From Isoetes taiwanensis (taxonomy: Eukaryota > Streptophyta > Lycopodiopsida > Isoetales > Isoetaceae), in contig JAJEKV010000104.1 in the NCBI GenBank assembly GCA_021234155.1, forward strand, positions 1 through 64,000: a stretch of DNA of 64,000 bases, written 5' to 3'. This document shows, one piece after another, positions 22,080-33,257 of this stretch (positions are counted from its first letter, which is position 1; every line of letters starts with the position of its first letter). Position numbers and translations under genes: made by a program. Under the pieces are notes generated by a model. That model did no database searches. It saw nothing but the letters and a program-made list of their open reading frames with translations, and had not been told where the DNA came from.

Positions 22080-22660
22080 TGAATGAATTCCAAGTTAAAA
22101 CAGAATTAGAAATTTACACAAGGCCCAAATTTACACAAGACACAAAGCCATTACAATTAAAGGCACTGAGGCCTGGATTAAACAAAAGGCACAAGGCCTG
22201 GATTACAGTTTAAAACAGAAAATACCAGAATACTTCAAAAACAGAAAATATCAGATTCAAAAAGGCACAAGGCCATCATATATTCAAAAAGGCACTAAGG
22301 CCATCATATATTACAAAGAGGCACAAGGCCATTACAATTAAAGGCACCGAGGCCCGGATTAAAACAAAAGGCACAAGGCCCGGATTACGCTTTTAAAACA
22401 GAAAATACCAGAATACTTCAAAAACAGAAGATACTCAGATTCAAAAAGGCACAAGGCCATAATATATTCAAAAAGGCACTAAGGCCATCATATATTACAT
22501 CATATATTCAAAGAGGCACAAGGCCATTACAACCAAAGGCACTAAGGCCTGTTTCACAAGGGGGTGAGATCAACAAGGGGGTGAGATCAAATGAAGGCAC
22601 TAAGGCCTATATACCATCTGTTTTTTAAAAAAAAATACAAAGGCACAAAAGGCCTGTAGA
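22080..22660 (+). repeat. Tandem array of GGCAC(A/T)AAGGCC units
   Basis: Downstream of the transposase gene, about 580 bp consists of imperfect repeats of AAAGGCACAAGGCC or AGGCACTAAGGCC linked by ATTACAATTA, ATCATATATTCA or GGATTA. A higher-order doubling is visible: the block with AAAATACCAGAATACTTC recurs once. It ends in a poly-A stretch (22671-22690). It is present in copy B at about 44690-45280. Confidence 0.8.
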
Positions 22661-22787
22661 TGAACTTGATCAAAAAAAAAAAAAAAAAAAGGTGGCACAG
22701 CCTGGGACTTCAAGCTTCATCAGAAGAAAAAGTAAAGAAAATTAGTTTAGAATACGTAAAAGAAAGCAAAAATTGAATGCATGCATG

Positions 22788-23240
22788 CTACTTACTACTG
22801 AGAAAATTTTGGAGTTCCAAAAAATTCATGTTCTTCTTCGTCTTCTTCTTCCTCTTCTTCTTCTTGGCCCCGGTCTTCGCCTCCATTCGTTATCAGAATC
22901 TTGGGAATCAATTTGATCATCGAAGAAGCTTCATCGAGGAATCGAATTAGAGGAGGATTCCACAAAGGTGGAATCTGCTCGAGCTAAGAGGTGGCTCGTG
23001 GCTCTGCTCGTACTCGTGGGCTCATTCAGGCCTCGTGCTCTGCCCCGCAAATGAAAATTGGCCAAGATCCTATGCCATAACTGGCAAGGACCTCCGCCAA
23101 AGGAATTGAAAGCGATTTCCGGCTTATGAGGGCGTGGGAGGTAGAGCGAGAGCGAGAGGGAGAGGCGAGTGGAGGGGAGAGCAAATGGCCGACATCTCGT
23201 TGGAAGGAATTGGACGATGCTTCTCCTTCACGACCACCAT
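22788..23240 (-). pseudogene. SR/acidic small ORF, copy A (frameshifted)
   Basis: Same locus as the intact 160-residue ORF in copy B (45379-45861). Here it is broken by several indels, many at sites where copy B reads CAG or CTG (for example CATCGAAG against CATCAGAAG, CATCGAGG against CATCAGAGG). Residual matches are the LSIPLAEVLASYGIGSWPIF stretch and the SPSRSRSTS region. The breaks may be sequence errors rather than true mutations. Confidence 0.55.
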
Positions 23241-23249
23241 AGCCTATAA

Positions 23250-26200
23250 AGGTCGGGCGGAAATTAATTTCATAGGCTACGATTTTAGGATTTCGTATCA
23301 TTAGTATCTTAATTGTAATGATTTAGTAGGATACTTAATAATTACCTCTAAAATGACCATTATTTTATTTTCTAAAAACATACAAAAAATATATATATAT
23401 ATATTAAGACTTAGCGGGTTTGGCGGTGCCATATGCCTTTGCATTATTGAAACTATTGATGCAATTTGTCTAAAAATTTTCTAAATGGTTGAGGAGGGTT
23501 TGAATTGCAATAATAGTAGATCAGCTAATTTCTTTAGTATAGTTTCATGGCTTATCAACTATGGCACCCCAAGTGCATCTCGAGCTCCACCAAATAATGA
23601 TGATTTGTTAGATTCTGCCTAAGCACTCACACCGGGTTGTAGAAGTTGATAAGCAATAGCAAAGCTCCACCAAATCGATGATTTGTTAGATTCGCCTAAG
23701 CACTCACACCGGGTTGTAGAAGTTGATAAGCAACAGCAAGATTAAATTGTGCACTATTGAATGATCGTCGACAAAGTGAAAGTGTTATGAGGTTTTTAGT
23801 TTTATGGTGAAACACACATATGCAAATATGGATAAAAGCAAGTGGGTAGACCATGACAAATAGTTAGTTATAGGGAAGAGATTTATCTATCTAGCAAGGA
23901 TTATTGGCTCTCATGGAACTTTACCTATGCCATGTCAAGTCTATATCTGTATGTAATGTATTTGATGTCTTCGTTCTTCAATGTTATTTTATATTAAACG
24001 CGTATACATTTTCAATAGATGTAGGAGGAAGTGCATTTTTTCTGGGAGGCGATAAAGTAACGTACCTATCTATATACCCCACATTTGCGAATTGGGAATG
24101 ATCGCAAAATGAGGAGCTAATTGCTAATGAATAAGGATAAATCTAACTGAATTTTCGACCGAATAATTTCCTTTCTGCAATACTATTTTGGTTGTGAGCA
24201 TATATACAATTGGATTTCTTCTGATATGCTTCAATTGTTATGTCTAGAAGATAACCACACCAATCAAATTTAGAATTCAGTCACAAAATCTGGTGTTAGG
24301 CAACTAGGGGTCCCTATAATACGTATCATTGCTTGATTAACATGTATATTCGCCTCTTTTGCCATGTCATGTTGGGCGCCATTTTTTTCATCAAATAGCT
24401 TCATGTGCCGATGAAAAATGAGCCCTTTGCATTGTTCATGCAAGTATGTTGGAACTTTAACTGTCCCTATACCTATCTCAACTCTAGTGCCCCAATCTAA
24501 TATAGCCATACACATGAAAATTTTGTTCTGTGGGATGGCATAGCAGTGGTTTTAGATAAGCAAAGACATTCGGTTTGGACATAAAATCCCCCTAATCTAC
24601 TACTCTCAAGGCCAACACAACATTTAGCAGACACCATACAAAGAGACATGTAGCACGTTGAATGTCTTTGTCCCTAAGCTCCTTGTACAAATGTGCAAGT
24701 ACTCATCAAGCATAAAGAGACATTGCATGTGCAATGTCATCATTCGTATGAGCCATCAAGAAACTCTCATATTTGAACATCAAAGACATTAGCCTAAGAT
24801 CACACATTTAATGGATGCTTGAAGTATGTGGTTGATAGGGCCCGTAGAAAAGTGAATATGAACAAACTATCTGCATTGCAGTCAAAGGATTATATCTTCT
24901 AAATAACAAAAATTAAATAACAAAAATGACGGTTGCTAACGTTTGCAAAAGTAAAAGCAAGTTATCTCATGAGTTCTAGCAAGATCCCAATTCTCAGATA
25001 TACTACTATGCACCATGATTGTAAGCAAACGAACATTAAGGTCTATACAAACATTAAGGTCTACTTTTGAAGATTTTATTGACTGGCAAGGACCTACCTT
25101 ATAAAAGAATGTGTTTATCAGTTTGAACATTTCCTAAGATTAATGCTTCCACTATGGATAGGTGAATTTTGGATGGACACCCTCTGGAATATGTTAGGTG
25201 CATGCAATATATCTTTTATAATCCTGTTCACCACGGCATCATAGACACCTCAAATATTTTTGGGTGGTGCAAAATGTTCATTTGCAAATACTTAGGCGTT
25301 TGAAAATAGGTCTTATTGGTTGCGGAAGATATTTCTGCATCAATTTGCAAGGGACGACAAAGCACAGGCTCCCAAAACATCCTGCATACTGGAAACTTAG
25401 GTATTGAAGGAAAAATCACAAGTATGACCTTGCCATAAATGGCTATGGCGTTGAAAACAGGGGATTTCGGCCCAAAATGGATCTCTTATTCATTCTTAGA
25501 GCAAAGCCCTGATTTGCAGCCTTTAGAGCAAGACTCAAAGCCCGCCTGACACAAAATTAGAGTTGCCGGATTGGAGCATATACACTTCTGAATCTCAGAA
25601 TTTTTCTTTCTCTGTGGCACGCTGCTTATCCAGAAAGTTTCCTTCGACCCAACAGCCCTCTTGCAACGCCCATATACAGCTCCAGTGATGTGCTCAGAGC
25701 CTAAAAGTCTTCAAATAGGATCTGCGAAGCCGCAAATTGGGCCTCAGGGCCCTTAAATCAAAAGTTTGAACCCTGTTTTGCTCGATAGGTCTCAAAATGG
25801 GTCTCTAAACCCTGTTCTGCTTGATGGGTCTGCGAATTGGCTTGGCAATCTGGAAATCCAACCTAGTAATAGCCAAATTACGCTAGTCCTACATTGCTCG
25901 CTGACCCCATGCACATCAAGAGCTATTTTCGCCCGTGAAATTTTTACCAAAGGAGTTGAATTTGAGCAAACAATCTTAGCCATGAGATATAAGTCAGACA
26001 TCCATTCCAAATAAGAACATCACGCATAAGCTATACATTCGTTTCAAAGACGGCAAAATTTTTAGCCCATCACCAAAGATCTTGCTCTCGGTTATAACAG
26101 CAGAGCCTATTTTCGACTTAGCATAAGCTTCAAAGGGCTTTGATGGCCGCACCATGAGCTCAGCCAAGGGTTTGAGCTATGGGAGCTCGTTGTTCTTAAA

Positions 26201-26415
26201 ACAAACCGTCCAATAGGCGGGAAACAAAAAGGACACGACTAATTCTAATTTTGGCCCATTTTTGCCGGAAAGATAGATATTGATAATTCCAAAAAGGCAG
26301 CTAGTAATCTTATATATAGGAAGATATATATCTATCCTGAAATGGCCATTCTTTTTTGGACACCAATCGCACTTGTTTAGTAATTCTAGTTATAATTAGC
26401 TAGTGTAAATTGATT
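23250..26415. other. Central non-coding part of transposon, copy A
   Basis: About 3.2 kb, AT-rich, with only short ORFs. Two minus-strand ORFs have plausible composition: 24515-24270 (opening MCMAILDWGTRVEIGIGTVK) and 25419-25228 (FPVCRMFWEPVLCRPLQI). I do not recognise either. The second has a donor-like GTAGGTCC in its neighbourhood, so a decayed spliced gene is possible. At 25770-25850 there is a short internal duplication (AACCCTGTT.TGCT.GATGGGTCT). Otherwise nothing identifiable. Confidence 0.4.
23582..23741 (+). repeat. Two-copy tandem repeat, about 80 bp, copy A
   Basis: AGCTCCACCAAAT...GATAAGCAATAGC is repeated at once (second unit from about 23662). In copy B the units are 78 bp each (46203-46280, 46281-46358). 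No function evident. Confidence 0.8.
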
Positions 26416-26945
26416 GTTGACTTACGCTTCACCAAACATGTTGGTCAATGAAAGTCAAACATGTAACAAAGGGGGTGATTCACACTTGTTGACTTGAAAA
26501 TTGTTGTCTTACACAACAATGCCTTAACATAATGCATATAATAGCATAGGTCAAAATTGTTGACTTACGCTTTACCAAATGCTTGGGGTTGATTCACATG
26601 GAAATTGTTGACTTAACCAATTTATGCCTTAACATAATGCATAGAATAGCATAGGTCAAAATTGTTGACTCATGATTTACCAAATGCTTGGGGTTGATTC
26701 ACATGGAAATTGTTGACTTAACCAATTTATGCCTTAACATAACGCATAGAATAGCATAGGTCAAAATTGTTGACTCATGATTTACCAAATGCTTGGGGGT
26801 TATTCACACTTGTTGACTTGAAAATTGTTGATAGCGCTTTTACTTAAACAAGGTTGGTCAATGAAAGTAAAACTTTAGCTTAGGGGTGATTCATACTTGT
26901 TGACTTGAAAATTGTTGATTTACGGCTTTACCATGGTCAATAAAA
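26416..26945. repeat. 105-bp tandem repeats packed with TTGAC (W-box-like) motifs, copy A
   Basis: A 105-bp unit (CTTGGGGTTGATTCACATGG...AAATTGTTGACT) recurs at 26582, 26687 and 26792. Flanking partial units share the TTGTTGACTT and GGTCAA motifs. I count about nine TTGAC on the plus strand and a similar number of GTCAA. TTGAC(C/T) is the core of the W-box bound by WRKY factors. Copy B has one more unit. Confidence 0.75.
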
Positions 26946-27712
26946 GTCATATAAAAGGATTACATCTAAAAGGATTACATCTAGAAAGGTCATGACACTC
27001 TCGCCTGTAACTGAAGATTACAAGCCAGAGAGCCATTGTTGGGATTATCAATGTTATATGATTATTCCTTAAGGGAAGTTGATAGCACTTTGCTCATACC
27101 TAAGGGTTATCATGTATTCAGGTTGAGGGACAAGCAGAAAGGCAGTTTGATCTTCATGAGCAAACACGGTTGAAGAATGAAGAATAGAGTTTGCATTAAG
27201 TCCAAAGATTACACATGAGGTGAGTTAATTATTAAGCTATATTTGTTTCAATGGTTCAATGGTTCGAGGGCATAGAATGATTCAAATGCATGTGGGATAT
27301 TGATATGCAAAAACCCTGTTGACCTCGAAAACGTGAGAACGCCTGTGGGATATTTTGTTGGGCAGAAAAGAGAAAATAGCAAGACCAAGAATGCCGCGGC
27401 CGTCGAAATGGGTACAATCACCGATCATTATATAACGTAGATAAGATTGAAGGAGTTGCCATGGTGTGGAGACAAAGGTAATCGGCTACTATAATCGAGT
27501 GCTTGGGCTCTCGGGGCAAATCATAAAGGATATGAATGTGAATGCTACATAATATAATCATATCCATTTGAACAGTGCTGACTATCCATTTGAGCCCACT
27601 ATAACGGGAACTGCATACCAGAGAATTATAAAGTTCTTTAAACGTTTGTGGTGTTCATAAACACCAAATTACAATAAAAAAGGGATCTAATATTAAAAAA
27701 GCATACAACAGT
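26946..27712. other. Non-coding stretch between W-box repeats and RING/FCP1 gene
   Basis: No ORF of note on either strand. It contains a small duplication (AAAAGGATTACATCT twice, about 26953-26983) and an inverted pair CTCTGGCCTGTAA / TTACAAGCCAGAG (about 27000-27030, clearer in copy B), which could form a stem. It probably includes the 3' flank of the minus-strand gene. Confidence 0.4.
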
Positions 27713-29933
27713 TTAGGTCAAGTCCATGGTCTTTAGTACCTCCAACACTTTTGTGCTTTTCTCGTCATACTGATTTCGAAAATGCACAGACCTCTGTACA
27801 TAAGCAATTACGTTCACTTCTGTTATTAGCTTCTCCAAGTAAGGTACCATAGTCTTCAACAGGTAATCACCGTCATTTATGTCAGGCACGAAGGACCTTG
27901 GTGTGATGCAGGAATCTGCATTATTCTTAAAATTCACATACCTGTAAGGATCAATCAGCTGAGTGATTGGAAGACCATATACCAACAGCAAAATGTTCGG
28001 TGACGAATTGCATGAACTGCACTGCCCCTGGCCTGACAGCAAGAACCTCTTTTCTTGATGGATAAAGTTGGACACCTTCCACCACATCAGGTACTGCTTC
28101 AGCCTTTTTGAAAACGTTGTACAGGAAATCTTCTGGCTCAATAACCAAAAGCTTCTTGCCAACAACACTAGCACTGCAATGACAACTATTAGAGAAATTA
28201 TATCAGTACAACAGGCAGAAAGAAACACACTAGAATCACCTTATTTTCTTAGTTATTGATTTGGATGGAGCTCGTTTGCTGGAGGAAACCTGCTTGGAAT
28301 TATTCTTAGAAGGAGATTCTCCAACTGATGCCAAATCACTTTCTTCCTCTGTGATTGTCTTCTCCACAATATCAGCACGTTTGTCCAAATTGGAAACATA
28401 ACCATCTACATTCTTCAACACTGCTTCACATTCTTCATTTATTACTTGCACGGCATTGTCTTCAATTCTGTTAGAAATGTCAACTATAGAGTTTGAAATA
28501 TCCAAACTTGAGCCTGCATCATTCAAATTATCAAACTAAATAAGTACTTATAGAAGAGAAATCCAAAGTAGTTATACTTCACAAGAATAACTTACTTTTC
28601 AGTCTTTTACAACTATTACTTTGTTCAGCATTGTCTCTCTTCAAGTTTGGGCTTATGGAAGATAATAAAGTGCAATCTTCAATGGATTGCATAATTATAC
28701 CAGGCTCCTCCAAGTTAGCAGGTGTGCTTAATGATGGATCTTGAGTGCATTCAATGGACTGCACTGCACTATAATTGGGAGCAGAATCCAGTGCAGATCT
28801 ACATGGAAGTCCAATGGACCTGAACCAATTATGAGGCGTCTGGCTCTCACAAGAGGGACAAGTTGATCTCTTTGAGAAACATATGTAAGCTAAATTGATG
28901 AAAACTGTGCATGCAATGTGCAACAATGGTCGAGACACAAAGTGGGTCATAGGCATATGTACGTAAAGAACAACTTTGTAATTTTGCAAATGCTACGGTA
29001 GAGAATGTTGGATGTTCCAAAATGGAAGGTTGAGTTGCAGTCCGCACATCTTATTTCGAGAGATGAAGCTATTTCATTCAACTTCTCCAGCCTTTGGTTG
29101 GAGTCTATGTTCGTCGCCTTCACTTGTTTAAAAATAATTAAAATGATGAAGCGTAAAGAATAATTATTGAGCACTATGTAATTGCAAAGGTCATTAGCAA
29201 TTACCCCTTTGTGAATTTCCTCCATACTCTTGTATGTCCGTTGTCGCCTCAAAAGTTCCTTTTCCTTGAAACCAAAGATTGACGACATGAATGTAATGAC
29301 ACCTTTGGAGTGCTCACATCCGCCTTTGTCGCTTCAATTTGTTGTTTTGCAAAGATCCACCTCGCACCGCACTTCTTCCACAACTTCCTTTTTTCCTTCA
29401 TTTCATTGGCTGCACTTTTAACTCTAACATTCAAGTCATCCCTTCGCTTATCTAAGCCAAAGAATCAAGGAGTTGATGACGTAATAGTCCACTACACGAC
29501 CAACAACGTTTTATATGAGGAAATGAGGCCTCATACTCACCTTCTTTCTCAACCTTAGTTTGTAACACTTTTCTTCGCTTTTAACCACAAATGATCGCCG
29601 GTTAATCTTTTGTCCTCTCACATACAAAGTGAATGCCTGTGCAAAAACTTCCCAATCTCTCCAACACAAACATCGGGTTCTTTGGTAACATCTTCTGTAG
29701 ATGTTCATAAACTGATCCACAAATAGTGGATTCATTCGACTAGACTTATAAATTTGCTTGGTACCCACCAGTTTTACACAGCCAAATATTTTGCTTATCT
29801 CATCTTCAGCCACATCTGCCTTTCTTACATCTGAAGAGGTCATGCCCTCAGAAGGCAACACAGATGTGTCAAACATCCTCCTTGCTTCCTCTTCGTCTAT
29901 GGTCACTTTAGGTTGAGTTTTCTTTGTTGCCAT
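27713..29933 (-). pseudogene. Multi-exon coiled-coil / RING-like / FCP1-like gene of the transposon, copy A
   Basis: Minus strand, start ATG at 29933 (MATKKTQPKVTIDEEEARRM). Exon 1 reaches about 29544 (GTGAGT donor). Exon 2 (NVRVKSAANEMKEKRKLWKK) begins a coiled coil that continues through KSMEEIHKG. Then come RCADC and HCMHSFH...CPSCESQTPHNW, a RING-like zinc finger; a Ser/acidic linker (SLDISNSIVDISN); and KLLVIEPEDFLYNVF, VEGVQLYPSRKEVLAVRPGA, FAVGIWSS, LIDPYRYVNFKNNAD and SFVPDINDGDYLLKTMVPYL, the blocks of an FCP1/NIF-like HAD phosphatase. The catalytic D-x-D-x-T is replaced by I-E-P-E-D, so activity is unlikely. Copy A lacks 162 bp (54 codons) present in copy B just after GIWSS, deleted between AATCA direct repeats. 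The domains could belong to more than one transcript. Confidence 0.6.
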
Positions 29934-29999
29934 TCTATCCCTGCACCAGCTTTGAAATTATATATCACTGGAAGTTCTTCATTGTGTCTGCAAAAAACT

Positions 30000-30480
30000 A
30001 AACCAATCCAAATCATAGCACTAAGTATCCTGAATAGTACTAACTCTAAGAGCTTAGCAATGAACTGCTACTTTTTCCAAATAATTACTAATTGTCATGA
30101 ACACCAATTACCTTGGGCCTACTGTCTGCAAATTAGCAAATGCTTAGCATGTCATGCTAAATAGCAGCTAACTCTTTCTAACTTAGCACTGAACTTCATC
30201 TTCTTAGCAACCGCCGCTAATAACAATTTGAGCCTGCAAGTGTAGCACAAAATTCGCGTTCTTAATGTAACCTGCTACTTAGCAAATGTTGCCTGCAAAC
30301 ATAGCACGAAATCACTAAGTAACTCGGGTACACAGAACATACTAACTAGCAAGTACTGCCTGCGAAACGTAGTACCAATATAACCTGTTAGCATAATTTG
30401 CTAACTGATTGTCTGCAAACATAGTACCAAATGCTAACCTCGTTAGCATCAACTTACTGAACTTGCACGACCAAACATTA
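30000..30480. repeat. TAGCA-rich subterminal region, right side, copy A
   Basis: TTAGCA, TAGCAC, TAGTAC and GCTAAC recur every 15-30 bases (for example TTAGCAAATGCTTAGCATGTC, GTTAGCATAATTTGCTAAC). The counterpart is the motif-rich intron near the left end. The region also overlaps the likely 5' leader or intron of the RING/FCP1 gene. Confidence 0.6.
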
Positions 30481-30719
30481 CTTTCCGATGATACCTCTCC
30501 ACAGCTGGAATGCAATCCTCCACACCTGCTACATTAACCTTTATCTTCAATATAGAAGCATGAAATATAATAGAATGAAACCATTTCCACATTATTTACC
30601 ATTCCCAAAGATTTGTCAACAAAGATTAGATGCTTACCACTAAAACAACTTTTCTTGAGTCTGGGAAATTGTTCAGATGAGCAATTTGATCCGAGCTCTT
30701 TACAAAGCAGAGTAATGGG

Positions 30720-31010
30720 ATCTCGATTGTCTGGCAATCGATTGTTTAGAATGGTACAAATAACCGAATTCGATAATTACTGCTGTGGAAGCAGCACAGT
30801 CACAGCAATTTACTCTGGCCAGTTAACCAAGCAGGGAAATGGGATCTCGATTGGGAATTTTGTTGAATCTAATGACTGGCAATTGTTTAGAATGGTACAG
30901 ATAACGGATTTCGATAATTACTGCTGTGGGAGCAGTACAGTCACAGCAATTTGATCCGGCCAGTTAACCAAGCAATGTACGGGGATCTCGATGGGGAGCA
31001 GCTATGTTTC
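30720..31010. repeat. Imperfect tandem duplication near right end, copy A
   Basis: The block TTGTTTAGAATGGTAC.. followed by TTCGATAATTACTGCTGTGG, CAGTTAACCAAGCA and GGGATCTCGAT.GGG occurs twice, starting at about 30743 and 30886. Each unit is about 145 bp. It contains CAG-rich stretches that are scrambled in copy B. Confidence 0.7.
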
Positions 31011-31126
31011 TGAATCCGATCCAAGAAACTCCAAGAAAGTAGGAAAGGGGGAAAGGTTCGACGGTTTAGGATCCCATGGGCGGGATTTAGTGCTAAAAAA
31101 ATTTTAAAAATTCAGTTAAACCCCCT

Positions 31127-31191
31127 TAATTAGCGCTATTGTTTAGGGCTAAAAATGGCGTCATTTATGCCACCCGTAGCGTGCGAAGACC
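31127..31191 (-). repeat. Right terminal inverted repeat of the transposon, copy A
   Basis: Reverse complement begins GGTCTTCGCACGCTACGG then GTGGCATAAATGACGCC and AATAGCGCTAATT. It is followed on the plus strand by the target duplication CTTATG (31192-31197) and LINE sequence. Confidence 0.8.
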
Positions 31192-31197
31192 CTTATG

Positions 31198-33257
31198 CCC
31201 CCTTCCAAAACTTTGAGATTAACCATCCTTGTGAGAAGGTTGGCCATAATTAAAAAAAGGTATGGGGCAAGCGGGCAGCCCTGCCTAATACCCTTCCTGA
31301 GATCAAAGAGACCAGAAGGCTCGCCATTAACCAAGACAGATGCAGAGGCAAATTTGTTCATTCCCATTGAAATGTCGATACAATGTTTATTGAATCCCAT
31401 ATGGCTAATCACTTCTCGCAGAGCATCCCACCTAAGGGAGTCATAAGCCTTTCTAAAATCCATCTTAATAAGTACACAGCTTTGCCGTGTAGATCTGCAC
31501 CAATGCATTCCTTCTCTAGCCGCTAGATAGTTGTCCAAAATATATCTACCTGGCAGAAAAGCTGATTGCTCCCTTCCAATAACCCTGTTTAGGATAGGCT
31601 TAAGACGGTTGGCGATGCCTTTCATAATTACCTTATATAAGACATTTGTTAGTGCAATGGGACGCCATTCCCCAAGTGATAGAGGTCTAGAAACTTTTGG
31701 GACCAAGGTGATGAATCCCGCAGCTAGAGTAGGATGTAATGAGCAAGAGGACCAAGCCCCCAAACAGCCTTCACAAAGTCCGGTCCAAGAGCATCCCTTA
31801 ACTCCACAAAGAATTCGGGAGGAAAGCCATCGGGGCACTGGGACTTACTAGAGGCCGAGAGCATAGTACTTTAAATATCTCATCTTCGCCTACCGAATAA
31901 TAAAGTTTGGTTGTCATCCACAAGTAATCTTATGTGCCCAATCAATGCGGGCCAACCAAAGAGAGATTTGGGATTGATAAGAGGATGGGAGATTTGTGCG
32001 CTTTGAATTGAGCCGAAAAACCGCCCCGAATAAATGCCTTGATACCCCGGGATCAAGAAGTGTGTTTTGACAATTTTCCTTAATTGAAGTAATCTTGTTT
32101 CTCGCTAATCCGCCCCTGCCATTCTAAAGAAGCACTTAGAATTTTCATGGTCTGACTCCGCATACCACTTTGTTTTGGAACGGACCGCAGCCCCCCTAGC
32201 TTCCTCCTCCTCAATAGCTTTGGCTTTTGTTTCCAGTTCCTCCTCTAAGGATTGCTTGTCTCTATTATGGGGATCTAGTAACAGTTCCTGCTTGACTACC
32301 CTTAGAAGGTTATATACGGCATCTTTTTCTTTCTTGAATTTCAAGCACTTATCCTTGCCCCATTTCTTGATCCACATTTTCATAAGGCTAATCTTTTTAA
32401 CCCATGCCTTCATGGAAGGGAGGCCTTCCGTATTAGTTAGAGAAGCCAAGAAAGTCCTAAAGGGACTGCAGAAAGCCTGCTTCCCGAGTAGAGAGGTATT
32501 AAACTTGAAAGGCACATTCCCTCCTCTTCTTTTAGTAGGGATACTCTCCAATACTAACTTTTGTGGCACATGGTCTGAATGCGAGAAAGCAAGCTCTCCT
32601 TCGACATAACATCTTTCCATGAAGGAGGCTGTCCTATTAGCCATGTAGAACATGTCTAATAAGCAAGATATACTGCCTTGCCCCTTCTGCTTATTAGACC
32701 AGGAAAATGCAGCGTTAGATGGAGGAATTAGGGAGAAGCCAACGCTGTTTAAAAGAGAGTTCCACGCAACTTCTTCCTTTTATAGCAAATTCCTGTGCAG
32801 CCCATTTTTTGATCCCATACATCCGGTCATATTCAAATCCCTCCAAGGATCCAATTTTCAACTCCACCACCTTGATGAGTTATCCGAGCTCAATTTCTCT
32901 CCACATCACTGCCCTTTCAGTCGGTATATTAGAGGCATAAATGTTGATGAGCCCCCACATACAATTCTTTGTTTCAAGAATTACAACCTGCCATCTACCA
33001 CACCCTCCTGCATATTGATATTTTTGGACTTGTCCCTTCCACGTATCTGAGGTGCCTCCTTTAGTTCCTTTAGCAAGACAACTAAAGGAGGAGTAATTAC
33101 CTCCATTCCAGCTACCAATAGACCTGGCCTCAAAGTCTGGAAGTCTATGCTCCTGTAGAAGGATGACATCCACCTTCATAGATCTGATAGCTGCTAACAC
33201 TCGCCCACGCTTAAGAACACCCTTGATGCCGCGCAAATTCCATGAGACGATAATCAT
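31198..33257 (-). pseudogene. LINE ORF2 first half (endonuclease and RT fingers/palm), copy A
   Basis: Starts at MIIVSWNLRGIKGVLKRGRV (33257), an APE-type endonuclease. Visible blocks are SWNLRG, ILLQEHRLPDF and SHSDHVP (catalytic SDH). Next is a linker with a long basic helix (KKWGKDKCLKFKKEKD), then RT: LVPKVSRPLSLGEWRPIALTN, KMDFRKAYDSLRWDAL and GIRQGCPLAPYLFLIMAN. It ends in LKVLEGG where the transposon cuts in; the second half is at 17755-18692. It is frameshifted near 32880 (the GGDLN motif region is scrambled) and 32105-31850. An L1-type LINE of plants by domain order. Confidence 0.88.

Larger units (their letters stand above)
18693..31191 (+). mobile_element. 12.5-kb DNA transposon inserted in LINE reverse transcriptase, copy A
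   Basis: The ends are GGTCCTCGCACGTTACGG (18693) and, reverse-complemented from 31191, GGTCTTCGCACGCTACGG: 16 of 18 bases match, with weaker similarity for about 45 more bases. The 6-bp direct repeat CTTATG flanks it at 18687-18692 and 31192-31197. Dropping the element plus one CTTATG joins the minus-strand LINE frame as ...VLEGG-ISGLVIPSQAEK... just upstream of the QYADDT catalytic block, without a gap. Inside are a spliced transposase-like gene (plus strand), an SR/acidic ORF and a RING/FCP1-like gene (minus strand), a tandem array and W-box-like repeats. The plant hAT (8 bp), Mutator (9 bp), CACTA (3 bp) and Harbinger (3 bp) groups have other target-site lengths. Confidence 0.85.

Noticed and set aside
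22671-22690. Poly-A run as a retroposed gene tail
   Set aside because: It lies inside the DNA transposon next to a tandem array, with no retroposition-style target duplication.
18693-31191. Polinton/Maverick identity, suggested by the 6-bp target duplication
   Set aside because: No DNA polymerase B, retroviral-like integrase, packaging ATPase or capsid genes, and the terminal repeats are short.
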